NCBI GenBank assembly: GCA_045637525.1
Contig: JAZTZP010000164.1
Span: forward strand, 1 to 13,051
Direction: 5' to 3'
DNA: 13,051 bases
Source of the DNA: JAZTZP01 sp045637525
Lineage (GTDB): Bacteria > Bacillota > Clostridia > UBA1381
This document shows positions 1 through 8,266 of this stretch, in pieces (position 1 is the stretch's first letter; each line of letters starts with the position of its first letter). Both the position numbers and the translations under genes were made by a program. The notes below the pieces were generated by a model. That model saw only the letters and a program-made list of their open reading frames with translations. It was not told where the DNA came from and did no database searches.

Positions 1-1
1 A

Positions 2-289
2 CCAAAATTACAGGCAACAGCAGGAACACTTCAGAACTATGCGGCACAGCTTTCAAGACTCGCTGAGGAGCTTTCAAACAAGGCACAGCAGTTGGCATCA
101 TGGGAAGGCGACGCAAGCAATGCATATGTAAGAAAGATATATGCAGAAAGACAAGACGTAATTGACTGTATGGTAATGGTAAGAAAAAGAGCTCAGGAGC
201 TTATAACAATGGCTCAGAACTACACAGTAGCAGAGCGTCAGAACACAGCAGATGCATCGGCACTTAAAGTTGACGTTGTTCATCCGTAA
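2..289 (+). CDS. WXG100-family protein, 5'-truncated
   Basis: The reading frame is open from the window edge to a TAA at 287-289, so the start lies upstream; 95 residues are visible. It shows the WXG100 helix-turn-helix layout: an amphipathic helix, a W-E-G turn at visible residues 34-36, then a second helix ending in YTVAE, which fits the YxxxD/E export signature of ESX substrates. The C-terminal half resembles the WXG100 protein at 11972-12319 (shared W-E-G, then YT-x-AER-x-NT and an Ala-rich tail), so the two are probably paralogues at opposite ends of the locus. WXG100 proteins are small dimeric substrates or co-substrates of type VII secretion. A TTG at 92 could be called as a start but would remove the first helix; it is an internal Leu codon. 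Roughly 10-20 N-terminal residues are likely missing, judging from the motif position in its relatives. Confidence 0.85.
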   Translation, partial: PKLQATAGTLQNYAAQLSRLAEELSNKAQQLASWEGDASNAYVRKIYAERQDVIDCMVMVRKRAQELITMAQNYTVAERQNTADASALKVDVVHP

Positions 290-295
290 CAATAT

Positions 296-324
296 AAAAG
301 CACATCACTTCTGATGTGCTTTTT
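296..324. terminator. Bidirectional Rho-independent terminator
   Basis: A perfect stem AGCACATCA / TGATGTGCT with a CTTC loop is extended by A-T pairs and followed by a run of T. The A-run on the left arm makes it work equally well on the minus strand. It lies 7 bases after the WXG100 stop and would also end the convergent minus-strand ORF whose stop is at 366. Confidence 0.9.
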
Positions 325-365
325 AAAATTCCGGCACTTTTTTCGGATTAGCAAATAAAGGGGAT

Positions 366-707
366 TTATTCGGCAGCCTTAAAATTATATACAGGTCTGA
401 TATGTTCAATAATTTCTGCTGTGGGAGCTATATTTTCAATAATTTCATCCATACTCTTGTATGCCATTGGTGATTCATCGAATATTATCGGGTCATCAAA
501 TTCACTTAAATATTCATCATCTGCTTTTTGAATAATATCCGGTAATGACAGACAAATTTCCGGAGAGTTTAAAATATTAAAAAGAATAAAGTGAAGTGTT
601 ATGTCCCCGTCGGTAAAGCTTTTTGCTTTCCATGCTTTGTACAGCGGATTGTGAGAGATTATCCGGCTTTCAATTATTTTGGTGCTTATTCTCCTGAATG
701 CTTCCAT
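366..707 (-). CDS. Hypothetical protein
   Basis: Unrecognised minus-strand ORF, 113 residues from the ATG at 705-707 (MEAFRRIS...), ending ...YNFKAAE. The frame stays open upstream to a TTG at 785, which would give 139 residues, but that extension runs through the MATE promoter (743-771) and so is less likely. I see no good ribosome binding site before the ATG, which lowers confidence. The composition is protein-like: mixed helical, acidic in the C-terminal half (DDEYLSEFDDP, SMDEIIENIAP), with no signal peptide, membrane segment or recognisable motif. It converges on the terminator at 296-324 and is divergent from the MATE gene. It could be a small orphan gene or a decayed fragment. Confidence 0.5.
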   Translation of the reverse strand: MEAFRRISTKIIESRIISHNPLYKAWKAKSFTDGDITLHFILFNILNSPEICLSLPDIIQKADDEYLSEFDDPIIFDESPMAYKSMDEIIENIAPTAEIIEHIRPVYNFKAAE

Positions 708-742
708 ATCGCAGGGAAATCTCAAATATTTTAACTCATCTG

Positions 743-771
743 TTGACAAATAAAAAAAACGGGTGTATAAT
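743..771 (+). promoter_or_regulatory. Consensus sigma-A promoter of the MATE gene
   Basis: TTGACA (743-748) and TATAAT (766-771) with a 17-bp spacer are a full consensus match. Transcription would begin near 778, about 30 bases before the MATE start codon at 808. This excludes the in-frame upstream start at 763 for the transporter. Confidence 0.9.
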
Positions 772-807
772 ATTAAAAGAAACAAATTATACCGAGGTGT
801 TTTACTT

Positions 808-2160
808 ATGAAAAAAATCCGCTATGACAAAAACACAATTCGTGCAGCCCTTAATATGGCGGTGCCGTCTATAATCGAGTCTTTTTTTGTTACGCTTGCC
901 GGGCTTATTGACTCCTTAATGGTAAGCTCGTTAGGCGCTGCATCGGTGGCGGCTGTCGGGATTACGACTCAGCCTAAGTTTGTGGGGCTTGCGGTTTTTA
1001 TGGCTATTAATGTGTCTTTATCGGCACTTATTGCGAGACGCAGGGGTGAAGGAAAAAAGGATAGTGCGAATGCTATTTTGCTTACGGCGTTTTTGTTTAT
1101 TATAGCTCTTGCTGTGATGCTCAGTATTATCCTTACATACTTTGCACCTGATATTATGCGCCTTTGCGGATCGGCTCCTGATACGCATGACAGTGCCGTA
1201 ATCTATTACCGTATTATAATGGGCGGAATGATTTTCAACTGCGTTCAGATGGGTATAAACTCGGCACAGAGAGGTGCGGGAAATACGAAGATTACAATGC
1301 GTACGAACATAACGTCAAGTATTGTAAATGTTGTGTTCAACTATCTTCTTATAGGCGGAAAAGCAGGTTTCCCGGCACTTGGAATTACGGGTGCGGCGAT
1401 AGCTACGGTTTTAGGAACAGTTGTATCGTGTATTATGAGTATTGTTTCTGTTATGAATAAGAACGGATTTGTAAGCATTCCGTATATCATAAAAAATAAA
1501 ATATGCCCGTCGCTTCCGGCGTTTAAAAATATTATACACATAGGTTACAGTGTGTTTTTCGAGCAGCTTTTAATGCGTGTCGGATTCATGGCTACGGCAC
1601 TTATGGCGGCAGCACAAGGTACTGCGGCAATGGCGGCACATCAGGTAGGAATGAACGTTATGGGACTGTCGTTTTCTTTTGGTGACGGACTCCAGGCGGC
1701 GGCTGTTGCGTTGATTGGCAGAAGCCTTGGCGAGAATAAACCGGAACGTGCTATTGAGTTTGGTGCAACTTGCCGCATGATAGGCGGAGTAATTTCGGCG
1801 TGCCTTGCAGTAATTTACTTTTTCGGTGCCGGTCCGCTTATGCAACTGTTTTTCAAAGAGCCTGAAATTGTCGGTATAGGTATAGGTATAATGCGTATTA
1901 TAATATTAGTTGTTCTGTTTCAGGTTCAGCAGGTTGTATATATGGGAAGCTTAAGAGGTGCAGGTGATACTCTGTATACTGCGGTTTCGTCTGCTATCGG
2001 TACAACTGTTATAAGAACGTCTGTGTCGTATTTCTTTGGCTATATCATGGGCTGGGGCATATACGGAATATGGCTGGGAGTGCTTGGTGACCAGATGCTC
2101 AGATACATTCTTGGCGCAATACGTTTCAAAAGGGGTAAATGGGTAAAGATTAAAATATAA
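808..2160 (+). CDS. MATE family efflux transporter
   Basis: A 450-residue integral membrane protein of about 12 hydrophobic segments, the usual length for MATE (multidrug and toxic compound extrusion) antiporters, which export organic cations or metabolites using a Na+ or H+ gradient. Family features are visible: the N-terminal AVPSIIESFF...LIDSLMVS segment, the RGAGNTK loop before helix 5, GITGAAIATVLGT, and the pseudo-repeat in the second half (AAHQVGMN, SLGENKPERA, SLRGAGDTLYT). The start is the ATG at 808, preceded by GAGGTG at 794-799; an upstream start at 763 would lie inside the promoter. The gene is monocistronic, with its own promoter and 3' hairpin. The substrate cannot be read from sequence. 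Nothing links it to the neighbouring secretion genes other than position. Confidence 0.95.
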   Translation: MKKIRYDKNTIRAALNMAVPSIIESFFVTLAGLIDSLMVSSLGAASVAAVGITTQPKFVGLAVFMAINVSLSALIARRRGEGKKDSANAILLTAFLFIIALAVMLSIILTYFAPDIMRLCGSAPDTHDSAVIYYRIIMGGMIFNCVQMGINSAQRGAGNTKITMRTNITSSIVNVVFNYLLIGGKAGFPALGITGAAIATVLGTVVSCIMSIVSVMNKNGFVSIPYIIKNKICPSLPAFKNIIHIGYSVFFEQLLMRVGFMATALMAAAQGTAAMAAHQVGMNVMGLSFSFGDGLQAAAVALIGRSLGENKPERAIEFGATCRMIGGVISACLAVIYFFGAGPLMQLFFKEPEIVGIGIGIMRIIILVVLFQVQQVVYMGSLRGAGDTLYTAVSSAIGTTVIRTSVSYFFGYIMGWGIYGIWLGVLGDQMLRYILGAIRFKRGKWVKIKI

Positions 2161-2172
2161 TTATATTGATTA

Positions 2173-2230
2173 AACTGCAACAGCCGGGGCTTTAACACTC
2201 CGGCTGTTGCAGTTATCGTTAAAAACGATA
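2173..2230 (+). terminator. Tandem hairpins after the MATE gene
   Basis: A perfect 15-bp stem (arms 2173-2187 and 2200-2214, AACTGCAACAGCCGG) closes a 12-base loop. A second short hairpin, TATCGTT / AACGATA, follows directly at 2214-2230. The first stem is very stable, but no strong T-run follows, so it may act as a weak terminator or an mRNA 3'-end stabiliser rather than a classical intrinsic terminator. Confidence 0.65.
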
Positions 2231-2248
2231 TACAAAAAAGGGAATTTT

Positions 2249-2320
2249 ATGAAGAAATTTATATTATATAAGCCGAATAAACTCCGGATTATATATCTGG
2301 CAAGTGAGAAATTTTACTAA
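2249..2320 (+). CDS. Possible 23-residue small ORF
   Basis: An ATG at 2249 with AAAGGGA ending six bases upstream begins a 23-codon frame (MKKFILYKPNKLRI...) ending in TAA. The product would be basic and hydrophobic. It lies between the MATE 3' hairpins and the AT-rich gap. There is no homology I recognise and no clear promoter, so it may be a chance ORF with a fortuitous ribosome binding site. Confidence 0.2.
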   Translation: MKKFILYKPNKLRIIYLASEKFY

Positions 2321-2393
2321 CCTCGTTTTTCTCACAAACATATAATAACATATTCATGTGAATTGTGTATGTTACAGTTGTAAAGGTTTAATT

Positions 2394-2583
2394 AAATAAT
2401 TTTTAATTATTTATGAACTGATAAAAAGACACTTGATGGTGAAAGTACGTTATGGAAGTACATATCGGCAAATCATCAGTGAAGCACAAGCAGTGTGACG
2501 TGAGGAGAAAGTATGCATCAAAAGCTTGATTCGATTAACAGGAACTCAAAGCCCGGGCTGTACAAATATGTTTTGGCTTTTTT
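2394..2583 (+). ncRNA. Candidate structured RNA in the MATE/T7SS gap
   Basis: This gene-free stretch holds several local stems. There is an A/T hairpin (2394-2401 with 2405-2412). A stem pairs CAC-UGAUG (2430-2438, one bulge) with CAUCAGUG (2474-2481) and encloses a GUAC/GUAC hairpin (2445-2461). Further stems are CACA/UGUG (2485-2497) and AUCAA/UUGAU (2517-2530). It ends with AAAGCC (2548-2553) pairing with GGCUUU (2575-2580), running into six T residues, which resembles an intrinsic terminator. The palindrome AGCCCGGGCT at 2550-2559 would compete with that terminator stem. I matched it to no known riboswitch class and found no convincing promoter. The promoter for the downstream operon lies after this element, so it need not be in that operon's leader. 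Confidence 0.35.
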
Positions 2584-2647
2584 CACTATAATTTTTTCGT
2601 TAAATTGTAAAAAAAGTTCAAAAACCTTAGAAAAAAGCGGAATATTA

Positions 2648-2676
2648 TTGACATATTAATGCTAATATGTTATAAT
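2648..2676 (+). promoter_or_regulatory. Strong extended -10 promoter of the secretion operon
   Basis: TTGACA (2648-2653), a 17-bp spacer, and TATAAT (2671-2676) preceded by TG-T (2668-2670) match both core boxes and the extended -10 element. Predicted initiation near 2683 gives a leader of about 65 bases containing a small hairpin GGCTT-TTTT-AAGCC (2695-2708). No LytTR-type direct repeats are seen upstream, unlike the promoters at 9790 and 12652, which suggests constitutive transcription of the machinery genes. Confidence 0.9.
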
Positions 2677-2747
2677 TATATTTGTATAGGTATAGGCTTT
2701 TTTAAGCCGATAACAGAATTTTATCATGAAAATCAGGAGTAAAAAAT

Positions 2748-3254
2748 ATGACACATAAAATTATAATACTTGTGATGTTGGTTATTATTTCAGTAACGGT
2801 ACTAACCTACGTTGTTGACAGAAATAAGCGAAAAAAAGAAGAGGCTAAGGCTGAAAATTTAAAAAGAAAATATAATGAGCTTGATTATGCATTAAAAAGT
2901 AACAGCGGTTGCAGGACGGAGACGGATGATGAGATAATACGATTTGTAATAGGGACGCAGAACAATCAGTATATAGCAGATGTGGGAAGTCATGAACGAA
3001 TTACATTCGGAAAGGATCCGGATAATACGGTTTACATAAATGACGATACAATTTCAAGGCATCACGCAGTTTTGTATAAGAGGGGAAGTAATCTTGTGGT
3101 TACAGATTTAGGATCAATGAACGGAACTTTCATTGATAATGGTATCAGACGCGTGCAGGTTGAGTCGGGAAAAGAAGCTAATATTTCTTTTAATGATACA
3201 TTGTATCTGGGAAACACAATCATAAACTTTTCAATAATGAATTATAGGAGATGA
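2748..3254 (+). CDS. Membrane-anchored FHA domain protein
   Basis: 168 residues. Residues 4-23 form one hydrophobic helix followed by a basic stretch (RNKRKKEEAK), giving an N-out, C-in anchor with a charged, likely coiled linker to about residue 55. Residues 65-165 are a forkhead-associated (FHA) domain with the diagnostic motifs intact: GK (88-89), S-R-H-H (103-106) and NGTF (125-128). These residues form the phosphothreonine-peptide pocket in known FHA domains, so this copy should be binding-competent. The start ATG has AGGAGT at 2735-2740. It is the first gene of the operon and its TGA overlaps the next ATG (ATGA at 3251-3254), implying coupled translation with the EssC-like ATPase. Probable role (inference): a cytoplasm-facing scaffold at the secretion complex responding to Thr phosphorylation. 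No Ser/Thr kinase gene is in the window. Confidence 0.88.
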   Translation: MTHKIIILVMLVIISVTVLTYVVDRNKRKKEEAKAENLKRKYNELDYALKSNSGCRTETDDEIIRFVIGTQNNQYIADVGSHERITFGKDPDNTVYINDDTISRHHAVLYKRGSNLVVTDLGSMNGTFIDNGIRRVQVESGKEANISFNDTLYLGNTIINFSIMNYRR

Positions 3255-3259
3255 GTAAA

Positions 3260-6200
3260 ATGCCATTAAAAATTACAGTTTATACCGCAACAAGATTTAA
3301 GGAATATAATTTACCGGCAATAAATGACGCAGACTACGTTCTGCCGATAAGCAGAAATGACTTCGATATGCAGGAAGATATAATGCTTCAGATGGAAATT
3401 ATTGACGGTGTATGGAAGTTCAAACCGAGCGATGAATATCAGCTTTCTAAAGGAGAGTTTGCTGTTTTCGGAGCGCCTCTTTGTGATGATGACATAATAA
3501 GTTTTCGCAGGGGCGATATTGTTTTAACGTTCCGTATATCTGAAAAGTCAGCGACAAGCAATTCTTTCAGGAAATACGACATTTCACGTGCAAGCTATAT
3601 AACTGTCGGAAAGTCGGAGGATAATACGATTGTGTATCATAACACAAGCTATGTTTCGCGTCAGCATATGATAATCACACGCAGAAACGACGGAATGTAC
3701 ATTTCAGACAGAAGTGAGAACGGTACATTTGTAAACTCATACAGAATAAGCGCAGAGCAAAAGCTCAACTTCGGAGATATAATAGATATATTCGGTCTCA
3801 GAATAATATATTTCGGGAACATCATTTCCGTAAATACTGCAGGCAGTAAGTGTACAATTGATGAAAACGTACTTCCGCCATATAGTGTAAGATCTTACGG
3901 TGCGGCAAACCTGAGCAGAGTTATGAAGAAGAAAAGGTTTTTCCACAGAGCACCGAGAAACGTAGAAAAGCTGTTTACCGAGGCGGTTGAAATTGAAGCT
4001 CCGCCACAGCCTAAGGAAATAGGTAAAAAGCCGTTGTTTATGGTAATAGGTCCTTCATTTACCATGGCTATACCGATGACGGTAGGCTGCGGTGTTGCAA
4101 TACTTGCTTCAAAAGCATCGGGAATGGGTACGAGTGCATTCATGTACACAGGAATTATTACGGCAGTGTTGTCTGCGGTAATCGGAGTAGTATGGGCACT
4201 TATAAATCTGAAATATGAGAAAAAGTCAATAGAGGAACAGGAGCTTCATCGCTTTGATGCATACAGCAAGTACCTTGTTGAGCAGGCAGAGCAGATAAAG
4301 GATATGTATAATGCCAATCACAAATCTATGTGTGAAATGTATCCGCACGTAGAAGAGTGTAGTAACTATAACGAAAACTCACAGTTTTTGTGGAACAGAA
4401 ACTTTACCCACAGTGATGTGTTATTCCACAGACTTGGTATAGGAAGCATACCGTTTCAGGTACGGATAGGTATTCCGCAGAAGAAGTTTGCTCTTGTTTC
4501 TGACGAGCTTGCAGACCGACCTGCATATATAAGAGATACATATAAAATGTTAAACGATGTTCCTGTTGGAATTGATATGCTTGAAAAACGTCTTATCGGT
4601 ATAATAGGCGGAAGCGGACGTCAGGGTGCAATAGATGTTGCAAGAACGCTTACAATGCAGATTGCGGCAAACAACTGTTATACAGATGTTAAGCTTGCAT
4701 TTGTGTGTTCGGGTAAAACCTATGATGACGCAATGAAAGACTGGGAGTTTGCAAGGTGGTTGCCTCACGTATGGTCTGAAGATAAAAAGACAAGATACAT
4801 TGCTTTTGACAGAGCTGAAGCGAGTGATGTCTTCTATGATATAGCCAACGTAATGAGAATAAGAGAAGAGAATGCAGCGGCTGAACACGGAAAAGATGTG
4901 AAGATTGTAAAACCGCACTATATTCTTGTAATAACAGAGCCTGAATGGCTTGAGGGTGAGCTTATTTCAAAGTATGTGTATGGTGAGAAAGAGGAATACG
5001 GTCTTACGACTATCATGCTTGCTGAGCATTATGAGGACTTGCCTAACCTTTGTAAGAACATTATAGAAAACACACCGGAATATCAGGGTATATATAATGT
5101 ACAAAGTCAGTCAGAAGAACGTACAGATGCAAGATTTGATTATATTTCACGTGAAGCTGCCGAAGGCTTTGCAAGACGTATATCGAGTGTTGAGGTAAGA
5201 GAGACAGAATCGGGTACGGATGTACCGACATCATTGTCTTTCTTTGAGATGTATGACATAGATAAGCTTGAGGAGCTTAATGTTTTAGAGCGTTGGAAGA
5301 AGAACAGAACATATGACAGCATGAAGGCTTTGGTCGGACAAAAAGCCGGCGGAGCGGACTGCTATCTCGACATTCACGAAAAATATCACGGTCCTCATGG
5401 ACTTATTGCCGGAACAACAGGATCCGGTAAGAGTGAAACCTTGCAGACATATATGCTGTCGCTTGCCGTTAATTTCAGCCCGAAGGATGTAGGCTTCTTC
5501 GTAATCGACTTTAAGGGCGGAGGTATGGCGAACCTGTTCTCTAATCTTCCGCATATGATAGGACAGATTTCAAACCTTTCCGGAAATCAGGTACATCGTG
5601 CCATGGTATCTATTAAGAGTGAGAACAAGAGACGTCAGAGAATATTCACAGAGCATGGTGTAAATAACATAAATCTTTACACAAGACTCGTTAAAAATAA
5701 CGAGGCAACAATCCCCGTTCCGCACTTGTTTATAATCATAGACGAGTTTGCGGAGTTGAAGCGTGAAGAGCCTGAATTTATGAAAGAGCTTATAAGCGTT
5801 GCTCAGGTAGGACGAAGCCTTGGAGTTCACCTTATACTTGCAACACAAAAGCCGAGCGGTACGGTTGATGATAATATATGGAGTAACTCTAAGTTCCGTA
5901 TGTGTCTGAGAGTACAGGACAGACAGGATTCAAACGATATGCTTCATAAGCCTGACGCTGCATATATAACACAGGCAGGAAGATGTTATCTCCAGGTAGG
6001 AAACGATGAAATTTACGAATACTTCCAGTCGGGCTGGAGTGGCGCCGCATATGATCCGGATGAAGGCTCTGTAAGCGGCGAGCTTGCAAGCATGATAGGA
6101 AACGCAGGAAAGCCGGTGATTATAGGAAGCCGTAACAAGATTAAGCGTAAGGAAAAGCAGCGTCTTGAATGGATTATGTTCCTTATTAAGACTATAAACA

Positions 6201-8263
6201 AGTCTTTAAGCTTTGCAAAGAAGAGCATTACACAGTGTATAAATGATACTGAATTCACAGGCAGACTTATTGGTGGAGTATATAATCAAATTGAAAACAG
6301 CAGTTACGATTATGACGACTCAAAGTATAACAGAGCAAGACTTGAAGATTTCATCCGCATTCTTGCCGGTATAGGATATGTTGAAGAAACAGAGGTTTAC
6401 AGTGCCGATGTTATACAAAGAGCAAATTCTAACGGAATAAAGCTTCCTGAGGTAAAAGAGATTACACAGCTTGATGCAGTTGTGGAATACCTTGCGGAAA
6501 TAGCTGTTAAAAATGACTATGAAAACAAGTTAAATCTCTGGTTGCCGGTTCTTCCGAAGATGATTGTGCTCGACGAGCTTCCGGGATATTCGGAGTATGT
6601 ATTCAAAAACGGTGCGTGGAGAGAAGAAACTGAGGAAGAATGGAACTTAGATGCCATTGTGGGACTTTATGATGATCCTGAAAATCAGGCTCAGAATCCG
6701 GTATATGTAGACTTTGCAACCGGCGGACATCTTGCAATATGCGGTGGCGTTGTGAGCGGTAAGAGTACGTTCTTGCAGACACTTCTGTATTCGCTTATCA
6801 ACAAATACACACCGGAACAGCTTAATATCTATTCAATAGATTTTTCAAGTAATATGACGAGCGTATTTGAGGATGCACCTCATTGCGGCGGAATAATGAA
6901 TGAAAATGACCTTGATAAGGTAGATAAATTCTTCAATATGATAATGAAGATTTTAGAAGAAAGAAAAGAAATGTTTAAGGGCGGAAGCTACAGTCAGTAT
7001 GTGCGTGCAAACGGTGTTACGGTACCGGCCATAGTTGTTGCAATTGACAATTTCGGACGCTTTAAGGAAAAGACGAATGCAATATACGATCCGCAGATTA
7101 CACAGCTTTCAGCTGAGGGTGAAGGAAACGGTATATATCTTGCAATCACAGCGGGCGGATTTGGTTCTGCAGATATTCAGTCACGTGTTGCGGATAACTT
7201 AAGAAACGTAATAACACTTGATATGGGTGATAAGTTTAAGTTTGCTGATGTACTCCGTACAATGAGCTTTAATGTTCTTCCTGAAAAGGATATACGCGGA
7301 AGAGGTTTGGCACTTGTCGGAAACTCTGTTCTTGAGTACCAGGCAGCTGTTGCGGTTAAAGCTGATGACGATTATCAGCGTTCGGAGCTTATTGTGGCTA
7401 AGTGCCGTGAAATGGCATCAGCATGGAACGGTGCAACTGCAAGAAAGGTACCGGAAATTCCGGCTAAGCCGAAGTGGTCAGATATTTCACAGCTTGAAGA
7501 GTTTAAGAAGCTTGCAGCTGACGACAGAAATCTGCCGTTTGCGTATAATCAGGCAGACGCAACTGTATATTCTGTTGATCTTAGCAAGGTATACAGCTAT
7601 ATTATTCTCGGACGTTCAAAATCCGGAAAGACCACACTTCTTAAGGACTTTATATATGCAGCGGCTGAAAAGGATGCTGATATATGCGTTATAGACATCG
7701 ACGGAAATAATGAATTAAGAAAGTTTGCGACTAACAAAGGTGTAACATATGCCGCAGATGGCGAGGAGGTATTTGCATATTTCTCGGGTCTTGTTAAGGA
7801 GTTCGGCGACAGAAACGCACTTAAGCGTGAATGCATAGCTCAGGATATGGAAACTGAAGACATTTATGCAAAGATGAATGAGAATAAGAGAATTTTCATA
7901 TTTATAAACGATCTGGCGAAATTTATAAACTATATGTATGAGCCGGAAGGTAAGGGCGCTGATATGGTAGGATTCCTTGAAAACATTACGGAGAGAGGAC
8001 ATATGCATAATGTGTTTATTTTCGGATGTTTAGGAACAGAGAACTTAAGCTCTGTCAGCGGATTGCCGCTTTATAACAATCTTGTTCAGGACAAAAACGG
8101 AATACTTCTGGGTGGAGGTGCTTCCAATCAGAATATGTTTGAGTTCCCGGGAATGTCTTACAGCGATCAGAGCAAGCTGCACAGACCGGGTGTTGGTATG
8201 GTACCGCCTGACAATGATGAGCCGGAGACAAGGACTGTTATAATACCTAATTCGGAGGTGTAG
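3260..8263 (+). CDS. essC: EssC-like type VII secretion ATPase (FHA-FHA-TM-FtsK x3)
   Basis: The motor ATPase of Firmicutes type VII secretion. Numbering is from the ATG at 3260, chosen because TAGGAG ends nine bases before it; the ATG at 3251 directly abuts that site and adds three residues. Order: a degenerate FHA-like region (1-95); a second FHA domain with GKS (117-119), S-R-Q-H (133-136) and NGTF (154-157); two membrane helices (about 258-284 and 294-316); three FtsK/SpoIIIE ATPase modules. Module 1 has Walker A GTTGSGKS (718-725), Walker B with D828-E829, and the ATQKPSG motif. Module 2 has GGVVSGKS (1162-1169) but D-N (1263-1264) where D-E is expected. Module 3 has GRSKSGKT (1451-1458) but N-D (1550-1551). 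Only module 1 looks catalytically complete, as in characterised EccC/EssC. At about 1667 residues it is longer than the roughly 1480-1500 of S. aureus EssC and B. subtilis YukB; much of the excess appears to be an insert at about 957-1067. Confidence 0.95.
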   Translation: MPLKITVYTATRFKEYNLPAINDADYVLPISRNDFDMQEDIMLQMEIIDGVWKFKPSDEYQLSKGEFAVFGAPLCDDDIISFRRGDIVLTFRISEKSATSNSFRKYDISRASYITVGKSEDNTIVYHNTSYVSRQHMIITRRNDGMYISDRSENGTFVNSYRISAEQKLNFGDIIDIFGLRIIYFGNIISVNTAGSKCTIDENVLPPYSVRSYGAANLSRVMKKKRFFHRAPRNVEKLFTEAVEIEAPPQPKEIGKKPLFMVIGPSFTMAIPMTVGCGVAILASKASGMGTSAFMYTGIITAVLSAVIGVVWALINLKYEKKSIEEQELHRFDAYSKYLVEQAEQIKDMYNANHKSMCEMYPHVEECSNYNENSQFLWNRNFTHSDVLFHRLGIGSIPFQVRIGIPQKKFALVSDELADRPAYIRDTYKMLNDVPVGIDMLEKRLIGIIGGSGRQGAIDVARTLTMQIAANNCYTDVKLAFVCSGKTYDDAMKDWEFARWLPHVWSEDKKTRYIAFDRAEASDVFYDIANVMRIREENAAAEHGKDVKIVKPHYILVITEPEWLEGELISKYVYGEKEEYGLTTIMLAEHYEDLPNLCKNIIENTPEYQGIYNVQSQSEERTDARFDYISREAAEGFARRISSVEVRETESGTDVPTSLSFFEMYDIDKLEELNVLERWKKNRTYDSMKALVGQKAGGADCYLDIHEKYHGPHGLIAGTTGSGKSETLQTYMLSLAVNFSPKDVGFFVIDFKGGGMANLFSNLPHMIGQISNLSGNQVHRAMVSIKSENKRRQRIFTEHGVNNINLYTRLVKNNEATIPVPHLFIIIDEFAELKREEPEFMKELISVAQVGRSLGVHLILATQKPSGTVDDNIWSNSKFRMCLRVQDRQDSNDMLHKPDAAYITQAGRCYLQVGNDEIYEYFQSGWSGAAYDPDEGSVSGELASMIGNAGKPVIIGSRNKIKRKEKQRLEWIMFLIKTINKSLSFAKKSITQCINDTEFTGRLIGGVYNQIENSSYDYDDSKYNRARLEDFIRILAGIGYVEETEVYSADVIQRANSNGIKLPEVKEITQLDAVVEYLAEIAVKNDYENKLNLWLPVLPKMIVLDELPGYSEYVFKNGAWREETEEEWNLDAIVGLYDDPENQAQNPVYVDFATGGHLAICGGVVSGKSTFLQTLLYSLINKYTPEQLNIYSIDFSSNMTSVFEDAPHCGGIMNENDLDKVDKFFNMIMKILEERKEMFKGGSYSQYVRANGVTVPAIVVAIDNFGRFKEKTNAIYDPQITQLSAEGEGNGIYLAITAGGFGSADIQSRVADNLRNVITLDMGDKFKFADVLRTMSFNVLPEKDIRGRGLALVGNSVLEYQAAVAVKADDDYQRSELIVAKCREMASAWNGATARKVPEIPAKPKWSDISQLEEFKKLAADDRNLPFAYNQADATVYSVDLSKVYSYIILGRSKSGKTTLLKDFIYAAAEKDADICVIDIDGNNELRKFATNKGVTYAADGEEVFAYFSGLVKEFGDRNALKRECIAQDMETEDIYAKMNENKRIFIFINDLAKFINYMYEPEGKGADMVGFLENITERGHMHNVFIFGCLGTENLSSVSGLPLYNNLVQDKNGILLGGGASNQNMFEFPGMSYSDQSKLHRPGVGMVPPDNDEPETRTVIIPNSEV

Positions 8264-8266
8264 GAT

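Noticed and set aside
763..807. Upstream in-frame start for the MATE gene
   Set aside because: It lies within the consensus promoter and before the predicted transcription start near 778; the ATG at 808 has GAGGTG upstream.
2420..2583. Known riboswitch (ZTP, c-di-GMP, fluoride) in the gap
   Set aside because: Short matches such as GTGTGAC and GCCCGGGC were considered, but the conserved cores of these classes are missing, and no matching gene follows.
7272..7694. 140-codon plus-strand frame inside the EssC-like gene
   Set aside because: Wholly inside the third ATPase region in another frame, with no ribosome binding site and an unlikely Leu/Arg-rich composition; a shadow frame.
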